This document shows positions 59,901 through 64,000 of a stretch of 64,000 bases of DNA, piece after piece; positions within the stretch are counted from its first letter, which is position 1; the number at the start of each line of letters is the position of its first letter. A program made the translations under genes and the position numbers. The notes under the pieces are model-generated. The model did no database searches and was not told the DNA's origin. It saw nothing but the letters and a program-made list of their open reading frames with translations. This DNA is from Imbricaverruca yamaguchii (lineage: Eukaryota > Arthropoda > Thecostraca > Neoverrucidae), in contig JAOTOL010001623.1 in NCBI GenBank assembly GCA_034440575.1, positions 2,538,001-2,602,000 on the forward strand, given 5' to 3'.

Positions 59901-61206
59901 TGAGCCAAAAAGGCGACAGGTATTTATAATAATGTTGACTGATACTGCGCATACCAACCAACGGGAACACATGCTATCACTGAACAAGAATGATTGATGG
60001 CTGATGCGGATTGTTCATACGGTTCTGAATGGCTGGAACGGTTGACAGTGTATGAATTTTATTTAGGTATGATGTGAGCCGATCCACATTTTCTAAAGCA
60101 ACACAGAAAACGGAAGCACGATCACCGTGCTGTGTGGAAGATCCTGCTGGTCGCTATTCCATCACAAAGTCGACTTAAAGAGCGTAATCTTAGCCAAGGT
60201 ACTGGCACATATTCATGCACAGATTCTGTCCAACCAGCCAACACCCTTCCTATGGTCACTGGCCAACTGCACCTGCCACTCCATAGTACTCAGATCATGT
60301 AGGACTGATATTTTCCAGGCCTGGGGTGGCGCCAGGTGGTGGTAGTGGTGGTGGATTTATGCTTTAGGGCGCGTCGACCGCATTGGCCATTTTGCGCCCA
60401 TGATACCAGGTGGATACGCGGCGCCTCTTCTGAACTGTTCACGGCTAAGCTGAAGTGTCGGACAGACCACCCACTCGGCCGGCGGCCGAACAGAACACAC
60501 GACGGGACGGCGGGAACAGACCCACCACCCGGCGGACACCAGCGGCGGCCGGGTGACTCTATCGCCACGTACAGCACTCTCGACCGCAGTGATAATTATC
60601 AGTGAAACAGGGTAGAATATACCTCTTTCTGAACACTGAATTGACATCCCTCCCAGCGGAATATCGACATCTTGCTTCGTGATGAGTCGTCATGAAGTCT
60701 TCATATCTGAATTCCAGCCATATCTTGCTGCTGTATACCATGCCGGTACTCACTATTGCCGATTGTGATGCACAAACATCCCTCAGCACAATTCACAAAA
60801 GACAGCACAAATCCTCTTTTCAGGTAAGAGGACTGATTACCTATGGTGCGATCTGTTATACAAGATCAGTTGATAAGATCAGGCATTTTGCATCGTAATC
60901 GTTAACATGGCTACTCCTAAATTAGGTATCTCGAAAACAAAGGAAAAAAGGCGCACGTAGTAGCACACTGTCGATCAGAATTGTGTTTGAAGAACTTTTA
61001 AGTGATGCCAGATGACATGTTTTCCATGGCGAATTTTGACATGCTGTACTCATTGGACATCTCACACGTAACGAAAAACCAGTATTTTAATACTGTTTGG
61101 CCGGCACTTACGCTGTTGAACTGGCTCTTCGTCACGATCGGCTTGTCGCTCGTCTGGACGCCGGCGGCGTCTTTGTTGCTGGGCAAGATCATCCCCGACG
61201 TGAACT
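53886..61206 (-). CDS. AHSA1: AHSA1 (Aha1) orthologue, 3' four coding exons
   Basis: Aha1 is a cytosolic co-chaperone that stimulates the ATPase of Hsp90. Exons (plus coordinates, in order of transcription): 61112-61206, 59073-59201, 55183-55421, 53886-53973. All junctions are GT-AG and in phase, giving 182 residues plus a TAG stop. They cover the end of the N-terminal domain (EFTSGMILP), the linker, and the whole C-terminal AHSA1/START-like domain through RTRQGWQHYYWNSIRRTFGF. The first roughly 160 residues of the family (MAKWGEGDPRW-type start) were not found up to 64 kb. The gene lies upstream of YLPM1 on the same strand, with about 5.1 kb between its stop codon and the YLPM1 ATG. Confidence 0.95.
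54084..54840. other. AHSA1 last intron, no recognised feature
   Basis: Ordinary intron sequence between the last exon and the 34-bp array. Confidence 0.55.
54845..55210. repeat. 34-bp minisatellite carrying the AHSA1 exon donor
   Basis: About ten to eleven units. On the minus strand each reads cagacggacgtgcccgccag|GTCAGT, identical or nearly so to the last bases and 5' splice site of the exon 55183-55421. The exon frame stays open as far as 55029. Confidence 0.95.
55183..55421 (-). CDS. AHSA1: AHSA1 exon, core of C-terminal domain
   Basis: It encodes MVQAFTGGPAHLVAEPGGEF, NLLGGNISGTFSELEP, RRLVQRWRLKSWPAGHYSSV and on to CTELRLSQTDVPA. It matches LVQAFTHAPA, GNVSGEF and WRFKSWPEGHF of human AHSA1. 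The donor GCCAG|GTCAGT (phase 2) gives exactly the human residue count between TEL and ERTRQ. The acceptor is ccggccggtag. The exon is squeezed between two minisatellites: 46-bp units on the acceptor side and 34-bp units that repeat its own donor. Confidence 0.95.
55437..57750. repeat. 45-46 bp minisatellite, about 50 copies
   Basis: The unit contains aaccaccgccacacagtcag, cagcgggccacgggcggggg. It starts about 16 bp upstream of the AHSA1 exon acceptor. The plus strand has GGG, GGG and GGGGG runs in each unit; the minus strand has a gctgctgac branch-point-like motif in each unit. A collapsed or rearranged patch is at 57000-57055. Confidence 0.97.
57751..57892 (-). mobile_element. tRNA-derived SINE, family C, 5'-truncated
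   Basis: ggttggttattggttttacg marks the tail; box B is present as gagactcgaacc on the plus strand. The element sits exactly at the end of the 46-bp array. Confidence 0.88.
57992..58028 (-). mobile_element. tail-only mini-retroposon fragment
   Basis: gttaggggcgcatcgactac, then aggacatgcagcgc. No clear flanking duplication. Confidence 0.55.
58341..58572. repeat. long inverted repeat (fold-back), about 115-bp arms
   Basis: The left end gatactgatcaataaatata and the right end, read in reverse, gatattgatcaataaatata, match over the first 41 bases with about three changes. The arms stay similar to the centre at about 58456. Both strands therefore show near-identical open frames. Rich in TATG/CATG repeats, in an AHSA1 intron. 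Confidence 0.85.
58573..59072. other. AHSA1 intron sequence, nothing recognised
   Basis: No repeat or coding signal seen. Confidence 0.5.
59073..59201 (-). CDS. AHSA1: AHSA1 exon, start of C-terminal domain
   Basis: It encodes 43 residues, ASNNLERMGKLDIGMKLPMA, then TITDSQQFKCTAIELYNTLT and VLE. It aligns with GVKIPTCKITLKETF...PEELYRVFTTQE in human AHSA1. Acceptor is ctgtttttcag|GCT and donor is GAG|GTGTGT, phase 0. Confidence 0.95.
59202..61111. other. AHSA1 intron with no exon recognised
   Basis: ORFs at 60290-60650 overlap a tail-only element and have no Aha1 similarity. Confidence 0.5.
60334..60400 (-). mobile_element. tail-only mini-retroposon
   Basis: ggtggtagtggtggtggatt, then tttagggcgcgtcgaccgca and ttttgcgccc. 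Flanks ccaggtgg at 60332-60339 and 60406-60413 may be a short duplication. Confidence 0.6.
61112..61206 (-). CDS. AHSA1: AHSA1 exon with EFTSGMILP motif
   Basis: After acceptor cctttgttgcag|AG (phase 1) it reads EFTSGMILPSNKDAAGVQTS, then DKPIVTKSQFNS before donor GTAAGT. It matches TEFTQGMILP at the end of the Aha1 N-terminal domain, followed by the low-conservation linker. The exon before it must end in phase 1. I did not find that exon between 61.2 and 64 kb. Confidence 0.95.
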
Positions 61207-61559
61207 CTGCAACAAAGGAAACAGACACTTGCAGGACGGGGAAGCATATCGAACATCTTCGGACGGTAGTGGTGGACAACGGATGCAAGGGAGCAATGCA
61301 ACACACACCTCTTGCGGTGTTCCATGAAAAGTGAAGGACCAGGAGTTCCATCAGTAGGGAGGCTCCCAGAACAGCCGTCGCGTGGCCCGATGCAGCAGGA
61401 GCGACGCCAGCAAGAAGAGCAAGTAGACAAGAAGGCAATAAGCTAGCAGATAGAAAGCAATAAGAACTGTAGGCATCATCGACGGGCACACCTACAACTC
61501 CAGACGGAAATCCACCCACAGCAAATCCCTCAACATTTCTCCGTCTCCCAGTCAATCTC

Positions 61560-62200
61560 GCCCACCAGGAGGAAACCTAACAGTGACAAAACCAACCCAC
61601 CAAACCCGCAACATCAAACCAACGGTAAACACATGTAACACATCAAACCAATCACATCGCCAAAGCGAAGTCATCCTCGCTAGACTAAAAACTGGTCACA
61701 CGAAGCTAATCCAGCCACAACTGGAGGATGGCCATTATACAATATCTCACTGCGACACCTGCAGCATCACATTAAGAATATCTCGCATCCTGCTAGACTA
61801 TCCTTGTTCAAAGACAACCACGTAAGATCTTCTGCCAAAAAAGGTCATCACCCTCTCACTTCCAGCGCTTATAGGCGGCAAAGAACCAGAACTCCTCCAA
61901 TTACTATCTGGCTACTTTTACGTCACCAAGCAATCAGCAGCATTGTATACACCAGACGACCAACACGCACGTGAACACGCAATGCATGCCCGTACACACA
62001 CACCCGAATACATAACGTAAATAGCCATCCACGAATTGCATCGGACGTACCTGAGCCGATTGTCATTCCAACCAACACGTGGCATCCGTATGGACAACCT
62101 CCTAGTCCGCACGGTAAAGAGTTCTCGGTGCTTTTCCACAAGTGTGCAAATACCGGCGCCCTAGAAAAATAAGCTTTGTCGTACCCCCACCCACACACCC
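61560..62200 (+). pseudogene. RNase H tail of a decayed non-LTR retrotransposon
   Basis: Plus-strand frame with QSEVILARLKTGHTKLIQPQ and CDTCSITLRISRILLDYPCS, matching the R..EV.L.RLR.GHT...C..C...HIL..CP pattern of Jockey/I-type RNase H tails. Further pieces are stop-ridden. Confidence 0.75.
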
Positions 62201-64000
62201 AAACTACAAAGTACCTTGCGGATGAGTAAGGTAAACTTCAATTCGAAACATAATGGAAGTCCTCCATATTCAGCATCTCAACGGCACATACACTGTAACG
62301 TTAAACATGCTGAAATTGCTTGCTAAACCTTTAAGACGTTAAACTTGCCTTAAACTTGCTTGCAAAACCCACTCGTTTTGAAGGCGGCACGAATGACCTC
62401 TATGGTCCGGCACGCCTCTAAACCACGGAAAACCCTTTGATGCACTTCACCAGATATTTCATCTCACAGAACTGTTTTGCACTCTGGTTTCATACTGGGT
62501 AGGATTTGACTCTCATGTATTCCAACACAGACATGTGGAAGGAACACAAATATCACAAAAAAAACAAAGATAACATTCACCAAAGCGCGTGTTTTTATAC
62601 TAACGGTTATCACTTAAACTAGCCCATTTTCGCACCATCAAGCACCCATAACACAGCCACATACGCCACACACATCACACTCAAGCTCAACCATGGAAAT
62701 ACCGAAGACAACGTGCCAAGACCGCACAACTGCATCCTGGGTAAAATGTTCTCCAGGACCTCCGGCTCCAGCACATCGTCTCTAGAAGTTTGCTTTCATG
62801 CCGCCCATATGGAGGGGAAACACGAGGGTTTTCAGAGATATCCTCAGGGGCCGGAGAACATTCTAACGGTGCGCAGTCGCGCGATCTCGCCGCCGGCCTT
62901 AACATGTGGCGGATGGGTTTTTCTGTTCGTAAATCTAGTCGTCGACCAATCACTGTAGAGCATTGTTCCCATGGCGTCATACATATCAGGAAGTTTGCTC
63001 ACATGTTGAACACGCGGCCAAGGGAGTTTCGGCATCCTTGCAAGAGTGCACTCCGGCTCCGAGGGAAAGTTGTGTTAAGGCCCTTGAGCAAAGTGCGCTC
63101 AGACTCAGAACCATAATAGTAAACTTTCCACTATGTTAAACAGACAATCCGACCCGCGACAATCGGTGTCGTTCAATGACCGACCAGGTCGGCTGTCCGC
63201 TTCCCTCTTCTTACCCTAACCCGACCCGAAGATGGTGGCTGTCGGAAATTTATCCAATTCTTCTTCATCGTATTCTACCCAGACACCTCCATCTGCATCT
63301 GATAAGCTGGCATAATACATTTCAATTTCATCAAGATTAGTCTTCTTTACTCCTGATGACACAGCGGTCATAGAAACTCATTAATTAACACCATGTCTTA
63401 CATCGCCGGGGCGACCCACCAATTCCGTCAAATTGCAGAAATACCTGTGGCGACATTCTCAATGCCCACGCAGTCACGCACGTAAGCGAACCTAGTGTTT
63501 TCCTCCAATAGTTGCCAACAGTTGCCAGTTGTTTCCCCCATACCTTTGCTGGAATTAGCCATATGGCATCAGATCCTGTGAATGAAGCACGGGAACGGTT
63601 GAGCTTCACTTTCGCCCTCACTCGTACCAGCAAGCTCAATGGCGTGTTATACTGGTACGAATACTGCCAAATGATCAGTCTGCTTCCATGTCTTCCTGAC
63701 AATGCCAATTATCACTTGAGAACAGTTATGGGCTGCGGGTGATAATTTTGTTAACTTTGACAGCTTCACCTGGTTCAAGTAAAACGTGTTCGGCGGCAAC
63801 AGTGTCTTGAACTTGTTTCCATGCAGAGTGGATGTGGAAGGAGGTGATGTTAAAAAGCCAGCTCATGTAGCAAAAAAGAGCATCGAGATAATCTGCATTG
63901 AATGACTGCATGACCTTCGGTGGCTGTTCGATTATGATGCCCACTGGCATCATCATGCATCTGTGTTGTCTTTTTACCAGTCAGCAAGTGTGTCTTTACT
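62201..64000. other. no recognised gene
   Basis: A minus-strand stretch at 63225-63360 reads NLDEIEMYYASLSDADGG, then VWVEYDEEELDKFPTATIF. It looks protein-like, but I could not assign it. The missing AHSA1 N-terminal exons were sought here without success. Confidence 0.4.

Noticed and set aside
61207..64000. AHSA1 N-terminal exons
   Set aside because: No match to the conserved WGEGDPRW or NNWHW type motifs was seen.

Overview
This is a window from a metazoan nuclear genome with split genes, GT-AG introns, tRNA-derived SINEs, decayed non-LTR retrotransposons and very many GC-rich minisatellites. The protein matches and repeat style suggest an invertebrate, probably an arthropod and perhaps a crustacean. 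The sequence alone does not fix the taxon.

Two protein-coding genes can be supported, both on the minus strand. From about 48.8 kb down to the left edge runs the orthologue of YLPM1 (ZAP3), a nuclear protein with a long disordered, RGG/SR-rich region and a C-terminal P-loop kinase-like domain. I reconstructed 15 exons (138, 390, 303, 119, 152, 778, 108, 110, 177, 418, 194, 149, 177, 168 and 75 nt). All 14 junctions keep the reading frame and the total is 3456 nt, or 1152 codons. The last roughly 90 residues expected from the family were not found and probably lie left of position 1. From 61.2 kb down to 53.9 kb lie the last four coding exons of AHSA1 (Aha1, the activator of the Hsp90 ATPase). 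Its N-terminal half was not found and may lie right of the window.

Layout: 1-3.4 kb, repeats 3' of the last visible YLPM1 exon; 3.5-24.7 kb, YLPM1 exons 2-15, with a different minisatellite in many of the introns; 24.7-48.7 kb, the huge first intron, filled with retrotransposon fragments, SINEs and arrays, and strongly CpG-poor from about 39 to 48.8 kb; 48.8-53.2 kb, the intergenic and promoter stretch, which is CpG-rich; 53.2-61.2 kb, AHSA1 with three minisatellites; 61.2-64 kb, retroelement debris and unassigned sequence.

The most unusual signals are as follows. (1) Minisatellites whose unit includes a working splice signal of the neighbouring exon: the 3' splice sites of YLPM1 exons 14 and 11, the 5' splice site of an AHSA1 exon, and the branch-point region of that same exon. 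(2) A family of ultra-short (about 42-57 bp) retroposon-like insertions with 12-15 bp target-site duplications, made only of a tail domain shared by several SINE families. (3) A CpG-poor domain starting at the YLPM1 5' end, which fits gene-body methylation.
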